From NCBI RefSeq assembly GCF_030149425.1, contig NZ_JASBRQ010000068.1:62001-126000 (forward strand): a stretch of DNA of 64,000 bases, written 5' to 3'. Shown here in pieces: positions 7,606-16,154 of the stretch. Numbering within the stretch: the stretch's first letter is position 1; every line of letters starts with the position of its first letter. The position numbers and the translations under genes are program-made. The notes under the pieces are model-generated. The model saw only the letters and a list, made by a program, of their open reading frames with translations. It did no database searches and was not told where the DNA came from. The stretch comes from Maricaulis sp. (lineage in GTDB: Bacteria > Pseudomonadota > Alphaproteobacteria > Caulobacterales > Maricaulaceae).

Positions 7606-9231
7606 ATGCTGGCACTTTCTCATAACTCGGCTGTCGAGACACGCGACGCGCTGATCGTGGGCGGCGGTCATAACGGTCTGGTTTGCGCTGCCTATCTGGC
7701 CGAAGCGGGCCTGAACGTCACCGTCCTGGAACAGCGCGACATTGTCGGCGGTGCTGCGGTAACAGAGGAATTCCACCCCGGTTTCCGCAATTCCGTCGCC
7801 TCCTACACGGTCTCCCTGCTTAACCCGAAAGTGATTGCCGATCTTGATCTGCATCGCTACGGGCTGAAAATCGTCGAGCGCAAGGTCAGCAATTTCCTGC
7901 CGCTCGATGACGGCTATCTGCTCGCCGGTGAAGGCCTGACACGCGATCAGGTGGCAAAGTTTTCCCAAGCAGACGCGGACCGGCTGGAGGAATTCAATAC
8001 CCGGCTTGAAACCATTGCCGATACGCTGCGCCAGCTGGTTCTGGAAACCCCGCCCAATCTGCGTGAGGGCGGCTGGCTCTCGGCCCTGCCCGAGCTGATC
8101 AAGGCCGCCGGCCTGGGCGGCCGCCTCGGCGGCATGCCCATGGGCACCAAGCGGGACCTGCTCGACCTGTTCTCGAAATCCGCAGGCGACTGGCTCGATG
8201 GCTGGTTTGAGAGCGAGCCGATCAAGGCCCTGTTGGGTTTCGACAGCGTCGTCGGCAATTACGCCAGCCCCTATACGCCGGGCTCCGCCTATGTCCTGCT
8301 GCACCACGTCTTCGGCGAGGTGAACGGCAAGAAGGGCAGCTGGGGTCATGCCATTGGCGGTATGGGCGCGATTACCCAGGCCATGGCGCGCTGCTGTGAA
8401 GACCGGGGTGTGGAGATCCGTACCGGTTGCCGGGTGGCTGAAGTGCTCACCGAGGACGGCGCGGCGGCAGGCATCGTGCTGGAAAGCGGTGAAGTGCTGA
8501 GCGGCCGGGCCGTGATCTCCAATCTCAATCCCAAACTCCTGTTCGGCTCTCTCGTCGACCAAGACGCCCTGCCCGCTGATTTCAACGACCGCATCGCCCG
8601 TTATCGCTGCGGTTCCGGCACCTTCCGGATGAATCTCGCCCTGTCCGAACTGCCACGCTTCACCTGCCTGCCGGAGGCCGGCGATCATCTCACCGCCGGC
8701 ATCATCATTGCGCCGAGCCTGGCCTATATGGAAAAGGCTTATAGCGATGCCCGGCGCCAGGGCTGGTCGAGCGAACCGATCATCGAAATGCTGATCCCGT
8801 CCCTGCTCGACGAGACGCTGGCGCCAGACGGCCAGCATGTCGCCAGCCTGTTCTGCCAGCACGTCGCACCGGTCCTGCCCGGCGGGGCAAGCTGGGATGA
8901 TCACCGCGAAACGGTAGCGGATTTGATGATCGATACGGTCGATCAATGGGCCCCGGGGTTCAAACAATCCGTACTCGGCCGCCAGGCCCTGTCTCCGCTG
9001 GATCTGGAACGCACATTCGGGCTGGTCGGCGGCGATATCTTCCACGGCGCCCTGAGCCTCGACCAGCTGTTCTCCGCGCGCCCGGTCCTCGGCCATGCCG
9101 ATCACCGCAGCCCGCTGAAACGGCTCTATCAATGCGGCTCCGGCACCCATCCCGGCGGCGGTGTGACCGGTGCACCCGGCCATAACGCAGCGCGGGAAAT
9201 CCTCAAGGACGTCCGGGCCCGGCGCATATAA
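7606..9231 (+). CDS. FAD-dependent oxidoreductase, phytoene-dehydrogenase-like
   Basis: The 541-residue protein opens with an FAD-binding Rossmann motif (VGGGHNGLVCAAYLAEAG, about residues 19-36) and ERD-type strand end, and closes with the second dinucleotide-binding signature GSGTHPGGGVTGAPGHNAA. This pattern marks the NAD(P)/FAD oxidoreductases related to phytoene dehydrogenase and human PYROXD2. The ATG at 7606 was chosen over the in-frame ATG 42 codons upstream, which lies in the previous gene and adds no recognisable sequence. It is 52 bases after the hotdog gene and may belong to the same operon. It probably desaturates or oxidises the pathway intermediate; the substrate is unknown. 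Confidence 0.85.
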   Translation: MLALSHNSAVETRDALIVGGGHNGLVCAAYLAEAGLNVTVLEQRDIVGGAAVTEEFHPGFRNSVASYTVSLLNPKVIADLDLHRYGLKIVERKVSNFLPLDDGYLLAGEGLTRDQVAKFSQADADRLEEFNTRLETIADTLRQLVLETPPNLREGGWLSALPELIKAAGLGGRLGGMPMGTKRDLLDLFSKSAGDWLDGWFESEPIKALLGFDSVVGNYASPYTPGSAYVLLHHVFGEVNGKKGSWGHAIGGMGAITQAMARCCEDRGVEIRTGCRVAEVLTEDGAAAGIVLESGEVLSGRAVISNLNPKLLFGSLVDQDALPADFNDRIARYRCGSGTFRMNLALSELPRFTCLPEAGDHLTAGIIIAPSLAYMEKAYSDARRQGWSSEPIIEMLIPSLLDETLAPDGQHVASLFCQHVAPVLPGGASWDDHRETVADLMIDTVDQWAPGFKQSVLGRQALSPLDLERTFGLVGGDIFHGALSLDQLFSARPVLGHADHRSPLKRLYQCGSGTHPGGGVTGAPGHNAAREILKDVRARRI

Positions 9232-9313
9232 CTATCCCGTTTATGGTTTTTGGTTGCGTTGCGCTAATCGAAGCCCTTATCCTTTTCATGCCTGTTTAGA
9301 AGGGGATAGGACT

Positions 9314-9889
9314 ATGGCTAAGAAGGGCAAGCTGAGCCGCCGCTCATTTCTGCTGAATGTCTCTGGGGGCATTGTTACGGCAGGCGCCATGGCCTCGGTC
9401 ACCGGCCGGGCCGAGGCGCTGCAGCAATATACTGGCGAAACCGACAACGATTCGGGCAGCTATGCGGACCGGGCCGGCTATGGCCGCCAGCGTCGCACCG
9501 GCAATACCGATAATGACAGCGGCAGCGGCGCGGACCGCGCCGGATATGGTCGCCAGTCGCGCACAGGCAACACCGACAACGACAGCGGCACCTATGCCGA
9601 CCGGGCCGGCTACGGCTCGCAACGCCGCACCGGCAATACCGACAATGACAGCGGCTCCAACGCAGACCGCGCCGGATACGGTCGCCAATCGCGCACAGGC
9701 AACACCGATAACGATAGCGGATCCAACGCAGACCGCGCCGGATACGGTCGCCAGTCACGCACAGGCAACACCGACCGGGATAGCGGATCTAACGCAGATC
9801 GCGCCGGATATGGCCGCCAATCGCGCACCGGCTGCACCGATAGCGATGGCGGATCCAACGCGGACCGCGCCGGATACGGTCGCTGCTAG
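9314..9889 (+). CDS. Tat-signal protein made of seven 22-residue repeats
   Basis: This 191-residue protein is not one I recognise. Residues 1-35 form a twin-arginine signal (SRRSFLL, then a hydrophobic stretch to GRAEA). Everything after residue 39 is seven tandem repeats with consensus TGNTDNDSGSNADRAGYGRQSR. Each has a D-x-D-S-G segment like calcium-binding loops and an ADRAGYGR block. The last repeat is two residues short and is the only one with cysteines (TGC and the final Cys). The start follows AGGGGATAGG. It stands alone between an FAD oxidoreductase and a strong terminator. It would be exported folded or with a cofactor, possibly as a surface or periplasmic metal-binding or structural protein; function is unknown. 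Confidence 0.75.
   Translation: MAKKGKLSRRSFLLNVSGGIVTAGAMASVTGRAEALQQYTGETDNDSGSYADRAGYGRQRRTGNTDNDSGSGADRAGYGRQSRTGNTDNDSGTYADRAGYGSQRRTGNTDNDSGSNADRAGYGRQSRTGNTDNDSGSNADRAGYGRQSRTGNTDRDSGSNADRAGYGRQSRTGCTDSDGGSNADRAGYGRC
9431..9886 (+). repeat. Seven 66-bp tandem repeats inside the Tat-signal gene
   Basis: Six full 66-bp units and one 60-bp unit run in frame. Copies 4 to 6 are nearly identical in protein and the first three vary at positions 9-11 and 20-21 of the unit, which suggests recent expansion from the 3' half. Confidence 0.9.
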
Positions 9890-9905
9890 ACCCCCGGAGA
9901 CAAAC

Positions 9906-9946
9906 AAAAAGGGGCGGGCCGCATCATCGCAGCCCGCCCCTTTTTT
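9906..9946. terminator. Bidirectional intrinsic terminator
   Basis: A perfect 9-bp GC stem (9911-9919 with 9932-9940) is flanked by AAAAA on one side and TTTTTT on the other. It lies between the convergent repeat-protein gene and ppa and can stop transcription from both. Confidence 0.92.
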
Positions 9947-9968
9947 GTATCAGCCAACCAGCGCCGGA

Positions 9969-10490
9969 TCAGGCGCGCGCGACGGCTTCCATGATCAGCT
10001 GCTGGGCTTTCTCGGCATCGCCCCAGCCTTGGACTTTCACCCATTTATTGGGCTCAAGATCCTTATAATGCTCGAAGAAGTGCGTGATCCGGGCCAGCAG
10101 CGGCTTCTGCACGTCGGTGAAATTCTTCACGTCGTCATAGAAAGGCGTGAGCTTGGTGTGCGGCGCCGCGAGAATTTTCTCGTCCAGCCCGCTCTCATCT
10201 TCCATCAAGAGCACACCAACCGGACGCGCCCGGACAACGCAACCCGGCATCAAAGTGGTCTGGCCCAGCACCATGACGTCAATCGGATCGCCGTCATCAG
10301 ACAGGGTGTGCGGCATGAAGCCGTAATTGCACGGATACATCATCGGCGTATGCAGGAAACGGTCGACGAAAACCGTACCGGCATCCTTGTCCATCTCGTA
10401 TTTGACCGGCTGGCCGCCGACCGGGACTTCGATGATCACATTGATGTCTTCCGGCGGATTGATACCGGCAGAGATTTTATCAAGGCGCAT
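9969..10490 (-). CDS. ppa: Inorganic pyrophosphatase (soluble, family I)
   Basis: The 173-residue cytoplasmic enzyme hydrolyses pyrophosphate to two phosphates and so pulls biosynthetic reactions forward. It shows the family I active-site run [10 protein letters not shown] with three metal-binding Asp, [18 protein letters not shown] near residue 30, and a late [16 protein letters not shown]. Length is usual for bacterial family I. The ATG at 10490 was chosen because AAGGAG lies 8 bases upstream; the frame opens 28 codons earlier. It is convergent with the repeat gene and divergent from mobA. Confidence 0.97.
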   Translation of the reverse strand: MRLDKISAGINPPEDINVIIEVPVGGQPVKYEMDKDAGTVFVDRFLHTPMMYPCNYGFMPHTLSDDGDPIDVMVLGQTTLMPGCVVRARPVGVLLMEDESGLDEKILAAPHTKLTPFYDDVKNFTDVQKPLLARITHFFEHYKDLEPNKWVKVQGWGDAEKAQQLIMEAVARA

Positions 10491-10650
10491 AGGATGGGCT
10501 CCTTGCAGGACTGGAAATTGGCGCCTCTCATACGCCGATAGCGAGGCCGCGCCAATGCTTTCGCTGCGCTGCAATATGAAAAATCAGCATCAAGCGGTGA
10601 GCTTACCCTCGCAATTGCCCCCACGGGCAGACTGGAGGCATGATCCCGGC

Positions 10651-11187
10651 ATGAGCGAACACGCCAATTCCGACCTCGTCGGGCTGATCCTGGCTGGAGG
10701 GCAAAGCCGTCGCATGGGGCGTGACAAAGCCGCGCTGGACTGGCGCGGCCAGTCATTGCTCGAGCGGGCCCGCACCTGCCTGCAAGCGGCCGGATGCAGC
10801 ACCGTCCATGTCCTCGGCCCCGACGGCAGCCTGCCCGACCGCAGGACCGGTTGCGGACCGGCCCATGCGCTCTATGACGCCATGAACACGCTCAACACCA
10901 AGCGGGCCTTTCTGGCCCTGCCGGTCGACATGCCACGGCTTGAGCCGTCCGACCTGACAGCCCTGGTCGGCGCACAGCGCGCCCGCGCCTATCGCGACCA
11001 CCCGCTCCCGGCCTTCTTCCCCGCCCGCCTCCACAGCAAGTTTGAACCGCCCGAACACTTCTCCATGCGCATGCTGCTCGAGGCTTATGAGGTCGACTGG
11101 ATTGATACCGACCCATCACGGACCGATCACTTTGCCAATATCAACACACCTGAGGACTTCGCAGCGCTCGATAAGACGCTAAATTGA
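10651..11187 (+). CDS. mobA: Molybdenum cofactor guanylyltransferase MobA
   Basis: The 178-residue protein begins with the nucleotidyltransferase signature LILAGGQSRRMGRDKA and has a metal-binding LPVDMPRL motif near residue 90. It transfers GMP from GTP to Mo-molybdopterin to make the guanine dinucleotide cofactor used by DMSO reductase-type enzymes. It ends with the NINTPEDF motif common in MobA. The ATG at 10651 follows GGAGG by 12 bases; an upstream in-frame ATG at 10576 is less likely. It heads the cofactor gene run, 24 bases before moaA. Confidence 0.9.
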   Translation: MSEHANSDLVGLILAGGQSRRMGRDKAALDWRGQSLLERARTCLQAAGCSTVHVLGPDGSLPDRRTGCGPAHALYDAMNTLNTKRAFLALPVDMPRLEPSDLTALVGAQRARAYRDHPLPAFFPARLHSKFEPPEHFSMRMLLEAYEVDWIDTDPSRTDHFANINTPEDFAALDKTLN

Positions 11188-11211
11188 GCGCGAGCCAATA
11201 ACGGGATTGAT

Positions 11212-12231
11212 TTGGACCGGACCGCTTTCACCGCGACCGCATCACCGCTGATCGACGCTTTCGGGCGGACGATCAGCTATCTGCGCCTGTCTGTCACCGA
11301 CCGCTGCGACCTGCGCTGCGTTTATTGCATGAAGGCACGCCCGGACTTCCTGCCCAAAGCGCAATTGCTGACTTTGGAAGAGCTGACCCATGTTGCCGAC
11401 GCTTTTATCCGCCGTGGTGTCAGTAAAATCCGCATTACCGGCGGCGAGCCGCTGGTCAGGCGCGACATCCTCACCCTGATCGAAAATCTGGGCGCCAGGA
11501 TTGGGAGCACCGCGCTTGAGGAGGTCTGCCTGACCACCAACGCCACGCAGCTGCCGCGTTATGCCGAGCAGATTGCCGCGGCCGGCGTCAAACGGATCAA
11601 TGTGTCGCTCGACACGCTGGATGCGGGCCGGTTCGACACCCTGACCCGCGGCGGCCGGCTCAGCGACACGCTGGACGGTATCGAGGCCGCGGCGCAAGCT
11701 GGATTGCAGGTCAAGATCAACACGGTCGCCCTGAAGTCCGGAAATGCCGATGAGCTGGACCGGCTTGTGAGCTGGTCGCACGAGCAGGGGTTCGACATCA
11801 CCTTCATCGAGGTGATGCCCATGGGCGATGTCGGCTTTGACCGGGCCGATCAATTCCTGCCGCTGACTGCAGTGCGCGATGGTTTCGAACAAAACTGGAC
11901 GCTGAGCGATATTCCCGATCGCACCGGCGGACCGGCGCGCTATGTCCGGGTGGCGGAAACCGGCGGCAGGATTGGCTTCATCACTCCATTGACCGAAAAT
12001 TTCTGCGCCGGCTGCAACCGGGTCCGCCTGACCTGTACCGGCCAGCTTTACATGTGCCTGGGCCAGTCGGACCGGGTCGACCTGCGCGCAGCCCTGCGCG
12101 AGGGCGGGCCTGATGCCCTCGACCAGGCGCTGGATGCAGCCATGCAGGCCAAGCCCGAAGCCCATGACTTCGATGTCAGCCGCGGCGCTGGCCCCTCGGT
12201 CGGGCGCACCATGGCGCATACGGGAGGTTAG
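11212..12231 (+). CDS. moaA: GTP 3',8-cyclase MoaA
   Basis: This radical-SAM enzyme performs the first step of molybdopterin synthesis, converting GTP to 3',8-cyclo-GTP. The N-terminal cluster motif is CDLRCVYC (about residues 32-39) and the C-terminal cluster ligands sit in CAGCNRVRLTC. The protein ends in the Gly-Gly needed for activity in this family (HTGG). The start is a TTG at 11212, since no ATG or GTG precedes the first cluster motif in frame. The next gene, moaD, starts 1 base after its stop. Confidence 0.96.
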   Translation: MDRTAFTATASPLIDAFGRTISYLRLSVTDRCDLRCVYCMKARPDFLPKAQLLTLEELTHVADAFIRRGVSKIRITGGEPLVRRDILTLIENLGARIGSTALEEVCLTTNATQLPRYAEQIAAAGVKRINVSLDTLDAGRFDTLTRGGRLSDTLDGIEAAAQAGLQVKINTVALKSGNADELDRLVSWSHEQGFDITFIEVMPMGDVGFDRADQFLPLTAVRDGFEQNWTLSDIPDRTGGPARYVRVAETGGRIGFITPLTENFCAGCNRVRLTCTGQLYMCLGQSDRVDLRAALREGGPDALDQALDAAMQAKPEAHDFDVSRGAGPSVGRTMAHTGG

Positions 12232-12232
12232 A

Positions 12233-12481
12233 ATGGCTCTGCAGATCCGCTTTTTCGCCGCCCTGCGTGATGAAATGGGCCGGGCTGAAGATGTCCTCGA
12301 TGCGGCACTCGCCGACAAGGTCACTGACATAATCGCTCATTTCAAAAGCGCCGACGAAAAGGGCTGGGTGCTGGCCGAACCCTTTGTCCGCATCATCGTC
12401 AACGGCACCGTGGCGACACCGCAAACGCCGGTCACAGATGGCGACGAGATCGCCTTCTGCCCGCCCTTCTCGGGAGGATAG
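12233..12481 (+). CDS. moaD: Molybdopterin synthase small subunit MoaD
   Basis: The 82-residue ubiquitin-fold protein begins IRFFAALRDEMG and ends in Phe-Ser-Gly-Gly. The C-terminal glycine is thiocarboxylated and donates sulfur to cyclic pyranopterin. CGGGAGG overlaps the moaA stop region and serves as its ribosome binding site. It pairs with the next gene product. Confidence 0.94.
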   Translation: MALQIRFFAALRDEMGRAEDVLDAALADKVTDIIAHFKSADEKGWVLAEPFVRIIVNGTVATPQTPVTDGDEIAFCPPFSGG

Positions 12482-12485
12482 GGCG

Positions 12486-12956
12486 CTGAGCACGCACATC
12501 CGCGTTTCCGCCGAGCCTCTTGATCCAGCAGCAATGCTGGCGGAGCTGACGGGTCAGTCTGCACACGATGGCGCGGTCGCCAGCTTTATCGGGCAAGTCC
12601 GCGCCGGTGAGGAGCTGATCGCCCTGGAGCTCGAGCACTATCCGGCTGTGACCGAGACGGCATTGGACGAGATCGCGCAGGTTGCCGTTGAACGCTGGTC
12701 GCTGACACAGGCCGTCATCTGCCACCGGGTTGGGCGAATGCAGATCGGGGAGCCAATCGTGTTCGTTGCAGCCACGGCACCACACCGCCGGGCGGCCCTC
12801 GCCGCGGTGGAATTCATGATCGATGTCCTCAAGACCCAGGCGCCCTTCTGGAAAAAAGAACACACGCGTACCGGGGCCCACTGGGTTGAGCCGCGCGCGG
12901 ACGATCACGCCGCCGCCGAGGGCTGGTTGGCAAAGCCACAGGATAGGAAATTATGA
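12486..12956 (+). CDS. moaE: Molybdopterin synthase large subunit MoaE
   Basis: The catalytic subunit of molybdopterin synthase binds precursor Z and the MoaD tail. Visible family motifs are GAVASFIGQVR, LELEHYP, CHRVGRMQIGE and the catalytic Lys region FWKKE. No ATG, GTG or TTG lies at the expected N-terminus. The best candidate is a CTG at 12486, 7 bases after GGAGG and 4 bases after the moaD stop, which gives 156 residues, close to E. coli MoaE. The nearest in-frame ATG (12438) would add 16 residues unlike MoaE and overlap moaD by 44 bases. The stop overlaps moaB (ATGA). Confidence 0.92.
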   Translation: MSTHIRVSAEPLDPAAMLAELTGQSAHDGAVASFIGQVRAGEELIALELEHYPAVTETALDEIAQVAVERWSLTQAVICHRVGRMQIGEPIVFVAATAPHRRAALAAVEFMIDVLKTQAPFWKKEHTRTGAHWVEPRADDHAAAEGWLAKPQDRKL

Positions 12957-13468
12957 GCGAAATTCCCGAAACCGTCGGATTTGCCGTCATGACCGTCTCC
13001 GACACCCGGGACGAGACAACCGATCGGACCGGCCCCTGGCTGCGCGATCAGATTGAGGCGGCCGGACACACGGTCATCGATCACGGCATCACTCCGGACA
13101 GCATCGAGGCCATCCGCGCCCAATTGGAGACCTGGATCGCCGATCCCGCCATTCACGCGGTGATCACGACCGGCGGCACCGGCCTGACGGGGCGGGACGT
13201 GACACCGGAGGCGGTCCGCCCCCTGTTAGACAAGGAGCTCGACGGCTTTGCTGCGGTATTCCACCAGGTCAGTTATCAATCCGTCGGCGTGTCGACGATC
13301 CAGTCGCGGGCCCTTGCAGGCATTGCCGGCGGCACCTTCGTCTTCGCCATTCCCGGTTCGATGGGCGGCTGCAAGGACGCCTGGAACCACATCCTGAGGG
13401 ATGAGTTCGACCGCACGCACCGGCCGTGCAATCTGGTCGAACTGATCCCCCGCCTGAATGAGGTCTGA
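12953..13468 (+). CDS. moaB: Molybdopterin adenylyltransferase-type MoaB
   Basis: The 171-residue protein has the MoaB/MogA fold signatures [16 protein letters not shown] near the start and [17 protein letters not shown] in the middle, then [10 protein letters not shown]. In organisms without a separate MogA it adenylates molybdopterin ahead of molybdate insertion by MoeA. It overlaps moaE by 4 bases and is followed 1 base later by moaC. Confidence 0.93.
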   Translation: MSEIPETVGFAVMTVSDTRDETTDRTGPWLRDQIEAAGHTVIDHGITPDSIEAIRAQLETWIADPAIHAVITTGGTGLTGRDVTPEAVRPLLDKELDGFAAVFHQVSYQSVGVSTIQSRALAGIAGGTFVFAIPGSMGGCKDAWNHILRDEFDRTHRPCNLVELIPRLNEV

Positions 13469-13469
13469 A

Positions 13470-13952
13470 ATGACGGGTCTGACTCACCAGGACAGCGATG
13501 GACGTGTGCGCATGGTCGATGTCGGCGACAAGGCCGTAACCCGGCGTCGGGCTGTGGCTGAAGCGCATATCACGATGAACCGGAAGAGCTTCGAGGCTGT
13601 CCGTGACGGCCAGGGCCCGAAAGGGGATGTGCTGAAGACAGCAGAGATCGCCGGCATCATGGCCGCCAAGAAGACCAGCGATCTGATCCCGCTTTGTCAC
13701 CCCCTGCCCCTGACCAAGCTGAAAGTCACCATTGAGCCGCGGCCAGACGGATCGGGTTTCAAAGTTACATCCGAGGCCCAGACCGACGGCAAGACGGGGG
13801 TCGAGATGGAAGCACTGACGGCCGCCTCTATTGCCGCGCTGACCGTCTATGACATGGCCAAGGCGCTGGACAAGTCGATGCAGATTTCAGGCTTGCAGCT
13901 GGTCAGCAAGACCGGCGGAAAATCCGGCGATTACCACCGGGATGACGCATGA
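13470..13952 (+). CDS. moaC: Cyclic pyranopterin monophosphate synthase MoaC
   Basis: The 160-residue enzyme converts 3',8-cyclo-GTP to cyclic pyranopterin monophosphate. Characteristic segments are [16 protein letters not shown], the active-site [12 protein letters not shown], and [19 protein letters not shown] with KALDK. Start chosen at the ATG just after the moaB stop. It overlaps moeA by 4 bases. Confidence 0.97.
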   Translation: MTGLTHQDSDGRVRMVDVGDKAVTRRRAVAEAHITMNRKSFEAVRDGQGPKGDVLKTAEIAGIMAAKKTSDLIPLCHPLPLTKLKVTIEPRPDGSGFKVTSEAQTDGKTGVEMEALTAASIAALTVYDMAKALDKSMQISGLQLVSKTGGKSGDYHRDDA

Positions 13953-15133
13953 TCGGGCTGGATGAGGCACATGCGCGCCTGCTCGGCCGGCTGCAGCCGG
14001 TCGGCGAGGAAGAGGTCGACCATGAGCACGCCTTGATGCGCCGCCTGTCCCGGAGCGTGGCCGCCGCGCGGACCCAGCCGCCGGTCGATGTCTCCGCCAT
14101 GGACGGGTATGCCGTCCAATCGGCCAGCCTGGGTGAAGCGCCGGTCGACCTCCTGCTGGCGGGAGAAAGCGCAGCCGGCCACGCCTATCCGGAAAAGATC
14201 AAGCCGGGCGAGTGCATTCGTGTCTCCACCGGAGCCGCCATCCCGGCCGGCGCGGACCAGGTCGTCATCCAGGAAAATACCGCCCGCAAGGGCCAGCAGG
14301 TCACAATGCAGGACCAGGCCAATCCGGGACGGCATATTCGCCGCGCGGGGCTGGATTTCGCGCGTGGCGACACGCTATTGCCGGCCGGCGCACCGCTCAC
14401 CGCAGAAGCCCTGGCCCTGGCGGTGAGCGCCGGCGTATCGCGCTTTCAGGTCTGGAAACGCCCCCTCGTCGGCATCTTGTCGACCGGCGATGAGCTGGTG
14501 GAACCGGGCCAATCTCCGGCCCCCGACCAGATCTACAACTCGATCTCCCATGCGCTCGCGGGCATGGTCCAGGCATGGGGCGGCCAGCCTCACTATGTCG
14601 GCATTGCGCGGGATAACCCGGATGATGTCGCCGCCAAGCTGGATCACGCTCAGACTTGCGACCTGCTGGTGACGGTGGGCGGCGCCTCCGTCGGCGATCA
14701 CGACCATCTGCGCCGGGTCTTCGCCGAGCGAGGCGGCCAGCTGGTGTTCGAGAAAATTGCCGTGAAACCCGGCAAGCCGACCTGGTTTGGCATGATGGAG
14801 CCCGGCTTCGTCCTCGGCCTTCCCGGCAATCCCGTCTCAGCCCTGGTCATGGCGCGCCTGCTTTTGCGCCCTGCTCTGGCCAAGCTGTCCGGCGCAGATC
14901 ATGTCCGCGTCTACAGAACGGCTGCCTTGGCGCAAGCACTGGCCGGCAATGGAGACCGGGAAACCTTCGTGCGCGCGCGCCTCGATACCGGTCGCATGAC
15001 CATCGCCCCGGACACCAACCAGGACTCCTCCGCGCTTTCAGCTCTGGTCCGGTCGAATGCGTTGATCCGGCGGAAAATTGGTGCACCCGCAGCACAGGCG
15101 GGCGAGCGGGTTGAATTTATCGACCTGGACTAG
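13949..15133 (+). CDS. moeA: Molybdopterin molybdenumtransferase MoeA
   Basis: The 394-residue enzyme inserts molybdate into adenylated molybdopterin. It shows SAMDGYAVQ near residue 50, [10 protein letters not shown] near residue 180, [12 protein letters not shown] and [11 protein letters not shown]. It is the last gene of the cofactor run, and its TAG stop lies in a CTAG that also encodes the stop of the convergent gene. Genes for MoaA, MoaC, MoaD, MoaE, MoaB, MoeA and MobA are all here, so the window can make the guanine dinucleotide cofactor from GTP. Confidence 0.96.
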   Translation: MIGLDEAHARLLGRLQPVGEEEVDHEHALMRRLSRSVAAARTQPPVDVSAMDGYAVQSASLGEAPVDLLLAGESAAGHAYPEKIKPGECIRVSTGAAIPAGADQVVIQENTARKGQQVTMQDQANPGRHIRRAGLDFARGDTLLPAGAPLTAEALALAVSAGVSRFQVWKRPLVGILSTGDELVEPGQSPAPDQIYNSISHALAGMVQAWGGQPHYVGIARDNPDDVAAKLDHAQTCDLLVTVGGASVGDHDHLRRVFAERGGQLVFEKIAVKPGKPTWFGMMEPGFVLGLPGNPVSALVMARLLLRPALAKLSGADHVRVYRTAALAQALAGNGDRETFVRARLDTGRMTIAPDTNQDSSALSALVRSNALIRRKIGAPAAQAGERVEFIDLD

Positions 15134-16131
15134 CCGGTTACGGAAAAGCCGTGCGCGAAGGGATCACGCTCATCCACGAAGATCGTGTTGATGCCAGTTT
15201 GCACCGCCCAGCCCTGAACACTCGGCCTGATCCCGTCATACTCACCGATGCGGGCTGCCGCTTCGACCCGGCCGCAGAACAGGCTGCCGATAATGCTTTC
15301 ATGGACGAAGGGATCACCGGGCTTCAGTTTTCCGCGCGCGGCCAATTGCGCCATGCGGGCGCTGGTGCCGGTGCCGCAAGGTGATCGGTCGATCGCGCGC
15401 TTGCCATAGAAGACGGCATTGCGGGCATCGGCCTCCGGCGATTTCGCCTCATCGGTCCACATGACATGGCTGACGCCGCGGACGCTGGCATCATCGGGAT
15501 GGACCACATCCACCGCCTGATCGGCCAGTTCACGCAGTTTCGGACTGAGCGCGATGATGCGGTCGACGCCGAGCGCATCAATACCGGCATAGCCCCCCTG
15601 CGGCTCCACGATTGCGTAGTAATTGCCGCCATAGGCGATATCGATCCGCAAGCGCCCAAGCTCCGGGCAATCAATCTCGACATCGCGGCAGGCCAGATAG
15701 CTGGCGACATTGAAGATCCGTACGCCGGCAACCCGCTCGCCATCCCATTCGATTTCCGCACGGATTCTCCCGGCCGGGGCATCCAGGATCACCTCATCGC
15801 GCGCTTTCGGCCTGAGGATGCCGTTTTCCAGTCCCATCGTGATCGCTCCGATCGTGCCATGACCACACATGGGCAGGCAGCCGGTCGTTTCGACGAAGAG
15901 GATGGAGGCATCCGCATCGGCAGAGTGGGGCGGATAGAAAACCGCACCGGACATCATGTCGTGACCGCGTGGCTCGAACATCAGCGACGTGCGGACCCAG
16001 TCATGATTGCGGACGAAATCCTGCCGTTTGGCGCTCATATCCGCGCCATGCAGGTCCGGTGCACCGCCTATGATCAAGCGCACCGGATTACCGCAAGTAT
16101 GCCCGTCCAGGCAGGAAAAGGTGTGCCGCAT
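15130..16131 (-). CDS. Proline racemase family, probable 4-hydroxyproline epimerase
   Basis: The 333-residue protein has both catalytic cysteines of the racemase subgroup: MCGHGTIG (first Cys) and PCGTGTSARMA (second Cys). Having both argues for racemase or 4-hydroxyproline 2-epimerase rather than the trans-3-hydroxyproline dehydratase that has Thr at the second site. The SLMFEPRGHDMMSGA segment matches hydroxyproline epimerases better than proline racemase. It sits 23 bases downstream of a DapA-family gene, which fits the hydroxyproline pathway. The D-hydroxyproline oxidase and semialdehyde dehydrogenase are not adjacent. Confidence 0.85.
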   Translation of the reverse strand: MRHTFSCLDGHTCGNPVRLIIGGAPDLHGADMSAKRQDFVRNHDWVRTSLMFEPRGHDMMSGAVFYPPHSADADASILFVETTGCLPMCGHGTIGAITMGLENGILRPKARDEVILDAPAGRIRAEIEWDGERVAGVRIFNVASYLACRDVEIDCPELGRLRIDIAYGGNYYAIVEPQGGYAGIDALGVDRIIALSPKLRELADQAVDVVHPDDASVRGVSHVMWTDEAKSPEADARNAVFYGKRAIDRSPCGTGTSARMAQLAARGKLKPGDPFVHESIIGSLFCGRVEAAARIGEYDGIRPSVQGWAVQTGINTIFVDERDPFAHGFSVTG

Positions 16132-16154
16132 CTGCTGCGCCCCGAAGCGTGACC

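Noticed and set aside
5297-9183. Minus-strand open frames of 581 and 538 residues
   Set aside because: They lie opposite the clear ligase and FAD oxidoreductase genes and have no recognisable domain or start site.
9431-9886. Tandem repeats as a CRISPR array
   Set aside because: Units are contiguous, in frame and protein-coding with no spacers between conserved direct repeats.
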